The notes under the pieces are model-generated. The model had not been told where the DNA came from. It saw only the letters and a program-made list of their open reading frames with translations, and did not search any database. Of a stretch of 64,000 bases of DNA, positions 25,843 through 34,103 are shown piece after piece. This stretch comes from Treponema_I sp045599005 (GTDB lineage Bacteria > Spirochaetota > Spirochaetia > Treponematales > Treponemataceae). The stretch is from NCBI GenBank assembly GCA_045599005.1, contig JAZRVF010000012.1, positions 124,001 through 188,000 of the forward strand, read 5' to 3'. A program made the position numbers and the translations under genes. How positions within the stretch are numbered: position 1 is the first letter of the stretch; every line of letters begins with the position of its first letter.

Positions 25843-27208
25843 ATTCAGCAGTGCGGATTCTTGCAAAAACTTTCCTGATCATAAACACAGAAGCTATACA
25901 CATTCCGACTTCTGCCACGGTCTGAGCAAAGGCAATGCCATAAATCGGAAACAGTCTGTCCAGAAGAATAATTGCAGGAATTTCAAGAATGATTTTCCGG
26001 AGGAAAGCAAAAAACAGGGCGTATTTTCCGAAACCGCAGGACTGAAAAATCCCGATTGCAAGAAAATCCATGCACAGGAAAGGAATTGCCGTTGCCATTG
26101 CCCTAAGAAACACCTTGCCGTAATTCACAATAATGTCATTGTTGAGGAAAAGTCGGACCAGCTGCGGGGCAAAAGTTTCAAACACAAATGTTGTCAATGT
26201 AAGGAAAACAACGTCCAGTTTTATCGTAAACACCAGGACTTCTTTCATTCTGGCCGTATTTTTTGCCCCGAAATTATAGGCAATCAGAGGCATCACGCCC
26301 TGTCCGAAAGCCATTGCCACATAGAATGAAATAGATGTGACTTTTCCTGCAATCCCCATGCTGGCAACAATATCACTGCCGTAACCGGATGCAATGTTGT
26401 TCTGGATTGTCATGCCCGTCACATTAAGCAGGTTCTGGATGCAGGCAGGAATTCCCACAGCAAATATTCCGATGACAATCTCTTTCTGGAAAGTGAATTT
26501 TCTGGGATTGACGCATACAAAAGTTTTTCCCCTTTTTACAAGAAGGAAAACCGCGAAAACAAGGCAGGAACAGCAGGATCCGATGAATGTGGCAAGACCG
26601 GCACCAGAAGCTCCCATGTTCAGAAAGTTCGGAAGTATGAACAAGGGATCCAGGATCATGTTGACAAAGCATCCGCTCATTGCACCGACACTGGCTATGA
26701 TGGCACCGCCTTCAGAGCGGACAAAGTGAGAGATTGTCACGTTCATGATTGCAGGAACCGCACCGCAGGTACATGTCCAGAAAAGGTAGTCCCGTGTCGG
26801 CGCCACAGTTACAGAGTCCGCACCGAGAAGATTGAGGACAAAAGGCGAAAAGATTGTGTAACCGGCCGCAAACACCAGTGAAAAGAACAGGGCCCCGTAA
26901 AAACCGAAGGCACTGCTTTTCGCCACAGTGTCATAGTCTTTGCGGCCCAAAGCCCGGCCCATCATGCTGCTGGTACCGACCCCGAACAGATTGTTCACAG
27001 CGTTGAAAGCCATTGTCAGCGGGCCGGCCAGAGTTACAGCCGCATTCTGCACCGGATCCCTGATCATTCCGACAAAATAGGTGTCTGTCAGATTGTACAG
27101 CACCATCACCAGAGTTCCCAGGATTGTGGGGATACAGAGCTGCATCACCGCACGGGGAACTGCCATTGTCTCAAACAGTTCTGTCTTTTCAGAAGATGGA
27201 ATTGCCAT
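25841..27208 (-). CDS. MATE-family efflux protein
   Basis: 455 residues with about twelve transmembrane segments. MATE features include IPTILGTLVMVLYNLTDTYF (helix 1), GVGTSSMMGRALGRKDYDTV and the repeat half starting AVGIPACIQNLLNVTGMTIQ. Members export cationic drugs or metabolites in exchange for Na+ or H+. Its ATG overlaps the stop of the coiled-coil gene by one base (TGATG), and that gene overlaps a cyclase gene, so this exporter belongs to a signalling-type operon. The substrate is unknown. Confidence 0.88.
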   Translation of the reverse strand: MAIPSSEKTELFETMAVPRAVMQLCIPTILGTLVMVLYNLTDTYFVGMIRDPVQNAAVTLAGPLTMAFNAVNNLFGVGTSSMMGRALGRKDYDTVAKSSAFGFYGALFFSLVFAAGYTIFSPFVLNLLGADSVTVAPTRDYLFWTCTCGAVPAIMNVTISHFVRSEGGAIIASVGAMSGCFVNMILDPLFILPNFLNMGASGAGLATFIGSCCSCLVFAVFLLVKRGKTFVCVNPRKFTFQKEIVIGIFAVGIPACIQNLLNVTGMTIQNNIASGYGSDIVASMGIAGKVTSISFYVAMAFGQGVMPLIAYNFGAKNTARMKEVLVFTIKLDVVFLTLTTFVFETFAPQLVRLFLNNDIIVNYGKVFLRAMATAIPFLCMDFLAIGIFQSCGFGKYALFFAFLRKIILEIPAIILLDRLFPIYGIAFAQTVAEVGMCIASVFMIRKVFARIRTAE

Positions 27209-29421
27209 CAGTGTTCACCACCAGTCATTTCAAAAGCCGTGTCAGCACGGAGAACACAGCCGGCCGAAGGACTCAGTTCCGAAGTTTCTTCACCGGCTGC
27301 AGGAACTGCGAACCACAGTCCACTGTCCTGGACCATCCGGACTTTTCCTGCAAAAAGACCGTCAGCAGTGAATACTGACAGCACTTCAGAAACGCAGTCC
27401 ATTCTGTCCGCACCGATGTAGCACAGCATCCTGCTGCTGTCGGATGCATCAACAACAAAACCGCAGTCTGTCTCTGCAATCGGGACTGCAGCAAGAGCCT
27501 GGTAAAGAACCGCATTGATTCCGGAAAGAACTGTATTCTCTTTTGAGAGGGCAGCATTCTCACCGGAAAGTTTTGAGTTCTCAGATCTGCCCGCATTCAC
27601 CTCATCCTGAAGCCTGTCACGGGCATTCTCAAGATTCCGGCGCTCAACAATCAGACTGAAGCGGTCATTCTCCATGGCGGATTTCTGGCGCTCAAGGCTT
27701 GCCTTTTCAGACTGCAGAGTCTGATTCTGTTTTATAAGGTCAGTATTTTTTGAAGTAAGGGTTCCCACTTCTTTCTGAAGCGCATTACGTTCTGCAGAAA
27801 GACTGCTGTTACGTGTCGTAAGGTCGGAAACAGATCCTTCCAGAACTGAATTATTCTTCTCAAGAACTCCGTTTCTGTCTTCAACTTCTGCAAGCCGCAC
27901 TGAATAATCAGTTTTTTCGGATTCCAGATCTGCAATATCACGGTTAAGGCTTTCAACCTGTTTTTCATAATCCATGATATTCCAGTTCAATCCGGCAATG
28001 TTCTGGTTCAAGGAATCAATATCCCTGTTGAGTCCTTCTATGTTCTTATTCAGTCCGCTCACCTGATCCTTAAAATCAGATATTTCGCCGTTTAAGCCCT
28101 TTATCTGAGTCTTGTAATCAGTGATTTCCCCGTTAAGACCCTTCACCTGGGTTTTATAATCCGCGATCTCTCCGTTAAGGCCTTTCACCTGAGTCTTGTA
28201 ATCCGCGATCTCTCCGTTAAGGCCTTTCACCTGAGTTTTGTAGTCTGAAATCTCTCCGTTAAGACCGTCTATATTTTTATTAAGTCCATCGATATCACTG
28301 TTCAGTCCCACAATCTGATTATCAAGGTCGTTCACAAGGGCAACAGAGTTTTCTGCAAGACTTTTTGCTGCGCTGCGGCCCATTGCCCGCATTGCCGAAA
28401 CATACTCAGGAACCGAATGCTCAAGAGGAACATCCAGTACGATAGAAGCAACATACTCCATACGGTTCATGGAATCTGAGGCATCTTTCCAGAGAGCTTC
28501 CAGTTTTTCCATGGATTCAGTCTGTTCCGCCGCCTCAAACAGAAGGCTTTCCTCAAACTGAGACAGACCGGTCTGATCATTTTTCGACATCTGAAGAATC
28601 ACGTTTCCGCGCCCGTCTTTGATCACCGGATCACGGCGGTCAAGTTCCGCCTGATACTGTCCGGAGATTTCCTGTGCGATGCGGTTCTGGGCTTCACGGC
28701 TTGTGCGCTGTATTTCCACAATCTCAGACTCAAGGGCTGCAATATCGCCCTCATAGCGTTCTGACATCTCCTTTTTTTCCAGTTCAAAAACCTGCCGCTG
28801 GGAATCGATGGTCGCCTGCATTTTCTGGGCCTGCTCAAGATTTTTGCTGTCATACTCAGCAATCTCATCACTGAATTCTTCAATACGGGCCTGGCATTCG
28901 CTTAACTCCACCGTAAAACGGTTCTGGAGTGCAACAAGGGAACTTTCGTAATCAGACTGGATTCTGTCAGACCGGCTCTTTTTTTCTTCCGCAGACAGAT
29001 TCATCACTGAAACACTGTACAGATCACTGTCCCTCTGTTTCTCTGCATTTGACAGGGCAGTACTCCAGTCACGCTCAATCTTTGCCTTTTTCGCAATCTC
29101 CGCATCCAGATCAGCCTGGAGCTTTGAAACTCTGTCCAGCAGGCCTTTAAGGTTAAGATCCTCAAAAACATCAAGACTTACCTGAATCTTGTCATTCTGG
29201 TTCTTGATCATGCGTGTCATTCCCACAGTCATGCCGACTACAATGGCAATGAGGATCAGACTTATCCAGATATTCGCCCTGCTTTTTCCCTTGGCACTTT
29301 TTGCAAACTCTCTCTCGATACTGTAAGGTTCGTTTCCTTCCTTATTTACTGAAAACATCTCATCCTGCAGGAACAGGCGGACTTCAGGTTTCTGAATCAT
29401 CATTTTGTTGTCATTGTCCAT
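27208..29421 (-). CDS. Long coiled-coil membrane protein with 14-residue repeats
   Basis: 737 residues from the ATG at 29421, preceded by GGAG at 6 nt; the upstream TTG is not needed. A short charged N-terminal tail (about 1-48) is followed by one transmembrane helix (about 50-69). A very long coiled coil (about 85-640) follows, then a small globular end. At about residues 370-487 there are repeats of the type GLNGEIADYKTQVK with 14-residue period; the best are encoded by perfect 42-bp DNA repeats. No catalytic domain is seen. The C-terminal domain (ETDCGFVVDASDSSRMLCYI) is unrecognised. It overlaps the upstream cyclase by 22 bp and the downstream MATE gene by 1 bp, suggesting one membrane-linked machine or scaffold. 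Confidence 0.75.
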   Translation of the reverse strand: MDNDNKMMIQKPEVRLFLQDEMFSVNKEGNEPYSIEREFAKSAKGKSRANIWISLILIAIVVGMTVGMTRMIKNQNDKIQVSLDVFEDLNLKGLLDRVSKLQADLDAEIAKKAKIERDWSTALSNAEKQRDSDLYSVSVMNLSAEEKKSRSDRIQSDYESSLVALQNRFTVELSECQARIEEFSDEIAEYDSKNLEQAQKMQATIDSQRQVFELEKKEMSERYEGDIAALESEIVEIQRTSREAQNRIAQEISGQYQAELDRRDPVIKDGRGNVILQMSKNDQTGLSQFEESLLFEAAEQTESMEKLEALWKDASDSMNRMEYVASIVLDVPLEHSVPEYVSAMRAMGRSAAKSLAENSVALVNDLDNQIVGLNSDIDGLNKNIDGLNGEISDYKTQVKGLNGEIADYKTQVKGLNGEIADYKTQVKGLNGEITDYKTQIKGLNGEISDFKDQVSGLNKNIEGLNRDIDSLNQNIAGLNWNIMDYEKQVESLNRDIADLESEKTDYSVRLAEVEDRNGVLEKNNSVLEGSVSDLTTRNSSLSAERNALQKEVGTLTSKNTDLIKQNQTLQSEKASLERQKSAMENDRFSLIVERRNLENARDRLQDEVNAGRSENSKLSGENAALSKENTVLSGINAVLYQALAAVPIAETDCGFVVDASDSSRMLCYIGADRMDCVSEVLSVFTADGLFAGKVRMVQDSGLWFAVPAAGEETSELSPSAGCVLRADTAFEMTGGEH
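28088..28264 (-). repeat. 42-bp tandem repeat inside the coiled-coil gene
   Basis: The segment CCGTTAAG recurs at 28130, 28172, 28214 and 28256 (exact 42-bp steps), with a diverged copy at 28088. Each unit encodes 14 residues. Copy number could vary between strains. Confidence 0.85.
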
Positions 29422-31088
29422 ATTCCGCTCCAATCTGCAGGTGCTTTTTTACCGGTGATCCGTTCCAGGAACACGCCCGAAACAGCATTGCCGCTCTGTC
29501 TGAAATATTTTTCCGCTTCCGGCCACCGGCCTGCATAATAATCTTCAAGTCCTTTCTCAAAAATCCGGTAGGATTCCAGAGTTTTTTCATCAGTTGAGGA
29601 TTTCTCAAAGGGAATGAAAATCTTTTTGCCAAGAGTTTTTCCCTTTACCTGAACCGTGTCTATCTCAAAGAAAACATATTCGCTGCTGTTTTTCTCAACT
29701 TCTTCCTTAACGTATTCCGAAATGACCACCGGCAGCCTGTAAATTCTTGTAAGGCCTTCAAGACGTGACGCAGAGTTCACGTTGTCACCGATTACCGTAT
29801 TTGTCATGCGTTCTGAAGAACCGATGTTTCCGTAGAAAACTTTTCCTCCGTCAATACCGACACCTACGTCAATCAGAATTGCCTTGAAAATGTGCTCCTC
29901 TGATTCTGTAAGACTGCGTTCCTTTTCAATCTCGGTGCGGCGGGCAATCATTTTCTCACGCAGCATTGCAGTAACACGGGTTATCTCCCATGCGGACTGA
30001 ACTGACAGAACTGATTTATTCACGTCAGACTCCAGAGTTCCGTAGATTGCAAGAACAGCGTCACCGATGATTGATCCGATGATTCCTTTATTTTCGTGTA
30101 TGCCGTGGATAACCTGATTGTAATGGATGTTCAGCAGGTTGATTATGTCGTTGCCCAGGGTCTCTGTCATGTAAGTAAAGCCGCGGATGTCCGAAAAGAG
30201 AATCGTAAGGTCATTCTGTTTTCCTTCAAGGCGGATGTTGTGTTCCTGATAGGCTCGCTTGACAACGTCCTGTGTCACGAATTTCTGGAAAATAGAAAGC
30301 AGGTTGCTGATTGTGGCAGAAAGCGAGTTGAAGGAGATTCCCAGGTATGTGATATCATCGTTGGGAGCACCTTTAAGATCGAGAAGTTCCAGTTTCTGAG
30401 AGACCTGCATTTTGTACAGACTTTCTGTAATCCGGTTGATGTATTTGAGAATGTTGGAGAACATCTTCAGACCGGCCAGCATGAAGACCAGCACCATGAC
30501 GACAATCAGCTGCGAAACCAGCATGAAAACATGCTGTGAACTGGCATTCATGTCCAGCACCAGTTCGGCGCGGATCAGATAGCACTTCCAGTTCTCGCTG
30601 TATTTGTACACACCCAGAAACTCACCTTTTTCCGTAGAAAAGCGGATGCTGCCCTCAAGAATGCCGTCAGCCCTGTTCATGTTCATGGAATGAAGTGCGT
30701 CGCTGTCTCCGAAAAGTGTGAAATCAGGATCAGCACTGGTTATGAAAACAAGATTTCCGCCGGGTTCAATACCGATGCATGTGCTGTGCTCATTTCCGAA
30801 TTCTTTGGAGGCAGTTGTGCAGATCGCATCAAGGGATGAGTCACGGTCCTGTGAATAACGGAAAATCTCGAACTGGTTTTCTGCAACCGTGTAGATCTCT
30901 TTCAGGTCATTTACAAGGATTTTGTTAGTGAGATTAATGACATGATTGCGGTGCAGCTGCATGTTGATGAAGTTTGTTGAAAAATTCGACAGCAGCAAAA
31001 GAAGTATGAAAACAGCAAGTATTTTCGTAGATATATGTACAAGGGGAGTCTTCCCCACATACTGAAAAAAACGTTTTTTTTTGGGCAT
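29400..31088 (-). CDS. Membrane class III nucleotide cyclase with extracytoplasmic sensor
   Basis: 562 residues from the ATG at 31088 (GGAG 5 nt upstream). There are two transmembrane helices, at about 20-42 and 190-208, around a 145-residue extracytoplasmic sensor region. A HAMP-like linker leads to the cyclase domain. Both metal Asp are present (FSDIRGFT, Asp about 300; GDAVLAIYG, Asp about 343), as are Asn and Arg in GDNVNSASRLEGL. The purine-specifying Lys seen in most adenylate cyclases is replaced by Ser (GSIIGD, about 339). Product identity is therefore uncertain. It is first in the operon with the coiled-coil and MATE genes, and divergent from murJ. Confidence 0.85.
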   Translation of the reverse strand: MPKKKRFFQYVGKTPLVHISTKILAVFILLLLLSNFSTNFINMQLHRNHVINLTNKILVNDLKEIYTVAENQFEIFRYSQDRDSSLDAICTTASKEFGNEHSTCIGIEPGGNLVFITSADPDFTLFGDSDALHSMNMNRADGILEGSIRFSTEKGEFLGVYKYSENWKCYLIRAELVLDMNASSQHVFMLVSQLIVVMVLVFMLAGLKMFSNILKYINRITESLYKMQVSQKLELLDLKGAPNDDITYLGISFNSLSATISNLLSIFQKFVTQDVVKRAYQEHNIRLEGKQNDLTILFSDIRGFTYMTETLGNDIINLLNIHYNQVIHGIHENKGIIGSIIGDAVLAIYGTLESDVNKSVLSVQSAWEITRVTAMLREKMIARRTEIEKERSLTESEEHIFKAILIDVGVGIDGGKVFYGNIGSSERMTNTVIGDNVNSASRLEGLTRIYRLPVVISEYVKEEVEKNSSEYVFFEIDTVQVKGKTLGKKIFIPFEKSSTDEKTLESYRIFEKGLEDYYAGRWPEAEKYFRQSGNAVSGVFLERITGKKAPADWSGIWTMTTK

Positions 31089-31190
31089 AAAATCTCCAGT
31101 TTGTCTAATTCTATCATTATTTTTTCGAATTAGCAAATACATAGTGAAAAACAGAACAAGAAATATCTATCCGATAGCACAATATATCAA

Positions 31191-31219
31191 TTGCGTATTT
31201 TCGGGATTAAAACTAATAT
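31191..31219 (+). promoter_or_regulatory. murJ promoter, leaderless type
   Basis: TTGCGT (31191-31196), 17 nt, TAATAT (31214-31219), then seven bases and the ATG. No Shine-Dalgarno site is present. Confidence 0.5.
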
Positions 31220-31226
31220 CCATATC

Positions 31227-32825
31227 ATGAGTAATCAAAGTGAATCAAAAAAATCTATTGTCCGGTCGGGAATCAGTCTTTCCGTGCTGACAATGTTCAG
31301 CCGTATTCTCGGTCTTGTGCGGGAAATGACAAAAGCCGCATTTCTTGGCACCAGTTCCCTTGCAGACGCATTCCAGATTGCGTTCATGCTGCCGAACCTT
31401 TTCCGCCGTCTTTTTGCAGAGAACAGTGTTTCCGTGGCTTTTATCCCCACTTTCAGAAGTTATCTTGAGAAAGGCAATGATGAGGAGACTCAGGATTTCA
31501 TCAACGCCACATTTACACTTGTCTCCTTTCTGACGGCGATTGTGTGTGCCCTGGGAATCGCACTGGCGCCGGTGATTGTGCCGCTTTTTGCCGGAGAAGA
31601 GACTGATCCCGCCATCCTGCCTGAAATGGCTCTCCTGACCCGCATAATGTTTCCCTACCTCTTTGTTGTTTCACTTGCCGCTCTTTTCCAGGGAATCCTG
31701 AACGGTGTGAAAGTTTTTGCCCCTTCCGGTTTCACTCCGGTTCTCTTCAATCTGATCATCATCGGATTCACATACCTTCTGTCACCATATATGGCAAACC
31801 CGGCCAGGGCAATGTCAACAGGTGTCATCACCGGCGGATGCGTGCAGGCGGTTTTCCAGCTTCCCTTTGTGATCAGGAACGGATTCCGCCCAGGCTTTAC
31901 CAGCCTCAGAAAAACTTTCGCAAACCAGGGCACAAAAAAAGTTCTGCGCCTGATCGGACCCACAATCATCGGAATGGCAGCATACCAGCTGAATGACGCA
32001 GTTTCCACAGCCCTTGCAGGACGTGCCGGCACAGGCATTGCGTCAAGCATCCAGTACTCACTGCGCCTCCAGGAACTGATCCTGGGGATTTTCGCTGTCT
32101 CAATCGGAACAGTCATTCTGCCGGAGCTTACAACCCATGCACAGCAGAAAAACTTTGACAGATTCAACGAGCTTCTTAAAAACGCGATCCGCATTGTGGC
32201 GCTGATCTGCATTCCCACAACTTTCTTCTCGCTGATCACAGGAGAAAACATCATCCGCCTGATCTATCAGTCTAACAGTTTCTCAGAGGAATCAGTCCGC
32301 CTTACAAAAGATGCCTTCCTTTTCCACATTGCAGGACTGTTTTTCATTGCGCTCAACAGAATCATCTCTCCGGCCTTTTATGCGCAGAGCAACACAAAAA
32401 CGCCGACCTTTGCGGGAATCGCAGGATTCGGAATCAATATTCTTCTTGCACTGATTCTTGTTGGACCCATGCAGGGCGGAGGAATTGCACTTGCACTTTC
32501 CATCGCAAGTCTTGCAAACACTGTCGTACTTTTTGCAGCCATGAAAAAAGAAAACACGGCTGATGTGGGCAGACTGATCAGATCCACAGTGACTTACAGC
32601 CTTAAGATGATTGTTCTCTCAGTCATTGCCTGCATACCGGTTCTGCTGATGAAAACACCTGTCCTGCAATTTTTCGCGGGAAGATCAAGAATTGTCTCCC
32701 AGGGTGTTCCTGTGATGATTTTTGCACTTGTGTTCTTTACTGTGGGAGTCCTGCTTCTGGCAGTGACAAAAGATCCGGTTTTCGTTTCGCTGAAGGATGC
32801 AGTAAAGCGCAGACTCAAGAAATAA
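31227..32825 (+). CDS. murJ: Lipid II flippase MurJ (MviN family)
   Basis: 532 residues with about fourteen transmembrane segments. It begins SGISLSVLTMFSRILGLVRE with FLGTSSLADAFQIAFMLPNL and RRLFAENSVSVAFIPTF, the classic MurJ/MviN N-terminus bearing the essential Arg residues. It flips lipid-linked peptidoglycan precursor across the cytoplasmic membrane. The ATG at 31227 has no ribosome site; a -10 hexamer ends 7 nt before it, so translation probably begins at or near the mRNA 5' end. It stands alone, divergent from the cyclase operon. Confidence 0.92.
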   Translation: MSNQSESKKSIVRSGISLSVLTMFSRILGLVREMTKAAFLGTSSLADAFQIAFMLPNLFRRLFAENSVSVAFIPTFRSYLEKGNDEETQDFINATFTLVSFLTAIVCALGIALAPVIVPLFAGEETDPAILPEMALLTRIMFPYLFVVSLAALFQGILNGVKVFAPSGFTPVLFNLIIIGFTYLLSPYMANPARAMSTGVITGGCVQAVFQLPFVIRNGFRPGFTSLRKTFANQGTKKVLRLIGPTIIGMAAYQLNDAVSTALAGRAGTGIASSIQYSLRLQELILGIFAVSIGTVILPELTTHAQQKNFDRFNELLKNAIRIVALICIPTTFFSLITGENIIRLIYQSNSFSEESVRLTKDAFLFHIAGLFFIALNRIISPAFYAQSNTKTPTFAGIAGFGINILLALILVGPMQGGGIALALSIASLANTVVLFAAMKKENTADVGRLIRSTVTYSLKMIVLSVIACIPVLLMKTPVLQFFAGRSRIVSQGVPVMIFALVFFTVGVLLLAVTKDPVFVSLKDAVKRRLKK

Positions 32826-32907
32826 AAGCACAGCCAGAAAGACCGCAACTGTCAGAACCGCTGGCTGGCGTAACTTCACACGCAATGCGGCATTGAAACT
32901 TTCGCAC

Positions 32908-33819
32908 TCAGAATTCTTTCACTGCCGCTTCTTCTGTGACTTCAGACTTGTATTCTGAAAGCCAGCGCACAACCGAGTCAATCCATTGGTCCTGACTTAA
33001 TCCTTCAAGCAGGAAACGGTCAAACATGAATTCAATATATCCCCGAATCTGCCGTCTGTCCTCTTCTGCAATATCCTCGCAACTTACAAAAAGTGCATCA
33101 ATAAGCCGGACAGCATCCTCAACCCTGAATACATCACCCTGAGTGACACAGAGAAGATACAAAGCGGCAGGAATGCAGTTCACGCTGTGCTGCTTTATGT
33201 AGAGAACACTCTCACTGATTGCAACTGCCGTTCTGAAAGCTTCCTCGCAGAGTGTCTTCCGGGTTTCCTCAGAAAAACCGAGTTTTCCAATTATTCTTTC
33301 AACATATTTCCAGGTCAGGCAGACAAGCACGATATGAAGACTCGGGACACACAGAAAATGGGGATCAAAAGCATGAATTGTGCCGAAACCTTTGTGTCTC
33401 ACATGTTTCGGTCTGTAAGTTGTGGACATAGACCTTCGGTAAACAAGTGAAGCATTGTAATAACAGTCCCTGAGGCGGCCCATGTAATCACTTACATCCA
33501 TGCGGTATTCAGAGCGCGGCAGACGATAGATCAGAAGACTTACGGGACGGATGAAGAAATCAACGAATTCCAGGTAATCCTCAACTTTGTCCGGTGTAAA
33601 TTTGATTTTAAGATCCAGAGGATGATCCACATGAACAACAGGAATCTTCCGGATTTTGAATTTGACTGAAAACTGGAGAAAAAAGAAGTTTTTTAGCACT
33701 GTAAAAATCAGTCTCCAGAATTTGCTGATGGATTTGCCTAAGAATGGAACCGTAAGCCATGATACTATTGTCTTGTAATCGGACAGAGATTTTTTTTCAC
33801 TTTGTTTTAGCACGTTCAA
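32908..33819 (-). CDS. Hypothetical protein with degenerate PAP2-like motifs
   Basis: 303 residues starting with TTG at 33819 or GTG at 33813; neither has a good ribosome site. The N-terminal half has an amphipathic or membrane-seeking stretch (about 25-50). FLCVPSLHIVLVCLTW (about 155-170) resembles the PSxH motif of PAP2/Aur1 phosphatases, and LYIKQHSVNCIPAALYLL (about 211-228) resembles their KQHxxxD motif. There the usual Asp is Cys, so activity is doubtful. The C-terminal 70 residues are helical and acidic. A treponeme-specific family is likely. The gene is flanked by a repeat cluster. Confidence 0.5.
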   Translation of the reverse strand: MNVLKQSEKKSLSDYKTIVSWLTVPFLGKSISKFWRLIFTVLKNFFFLQFSVKFKIRKIPVVHVDHPLDLKIKFTPDKVEDYLEFVDFFIRPVSLLIYRLPRSEYRMDVSDYMGRLRDCYYNASLVYRRSMSTTYRPKHVRHKGFGTIHAFDPHFLCVPSLHIVLVCLTWKYVERIIGKLGFSEETRKTLCEEAFRTAVAISESVLYIKQHSVNCIPAALYLLCVTQGDVFRVEDAVRLIDALFVSCEDIAEEDRRQIRGYIEFMFDRFLLEGLSQDQWIDSVVRWLSEYKSEVTEEAAVKEF

Positions 33820-33888
33820 ATCTTTTACAATTTTGTGCTTTTTGTCAACATATCAGGCTGTCAGCATTCACTTTGCCATTTCGGGGAA

Positions 33889-34090
33889 CTACGTCATTCT
33901 GAGCACCAAAAAACAATATGTGAGTTCGGGCAGATCCTTCGACTCCATTCACTTCGTTCATTCCGCTCAGGATGACACGGGTGTGTCAATAACTTCATAC
34001 ATTCCGCTCAGGATGACACGGGTGTGTCAATTACTTCGTTCATTCCGCTCAGCACAACAACCATTGCGTGATGGCATTCCGCTCAGCACG
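33889..34090. repeat. Tandem 'CTCAGGATGACA' repeat cluster (copy A)
   Basis: ATTCCGCTCAGGATGACA-type units begin at 33960, 34001 and 34042 (41-bp period), with a shorter fourth at 34076. The first two also share CGGGTGTGTCAAT. A GTCATTCTGAGC fragment at about 33892 is the inverse start. The same core occurs at 59.4, 61.5 and 63.5 kb. No transposase is adjacent. Confidence 0.8.
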
Positions 34091-34103
34091 CCAGACGGAT
34101 TTG

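Noticed and set aside
25805..26329. 174-codon plus-strand frame opposite the MATE gene
   Set aside because: Antisense to a clear transporter; the peptide is Cys/His/Lys-rich as expected for a shadow frame.
33889..34090. CRISPR array
   Set aside because: Repeated units are adjacent with no unique spacers of constant length, the same core occurs as single copies elsewhere, and there are no cas genes.
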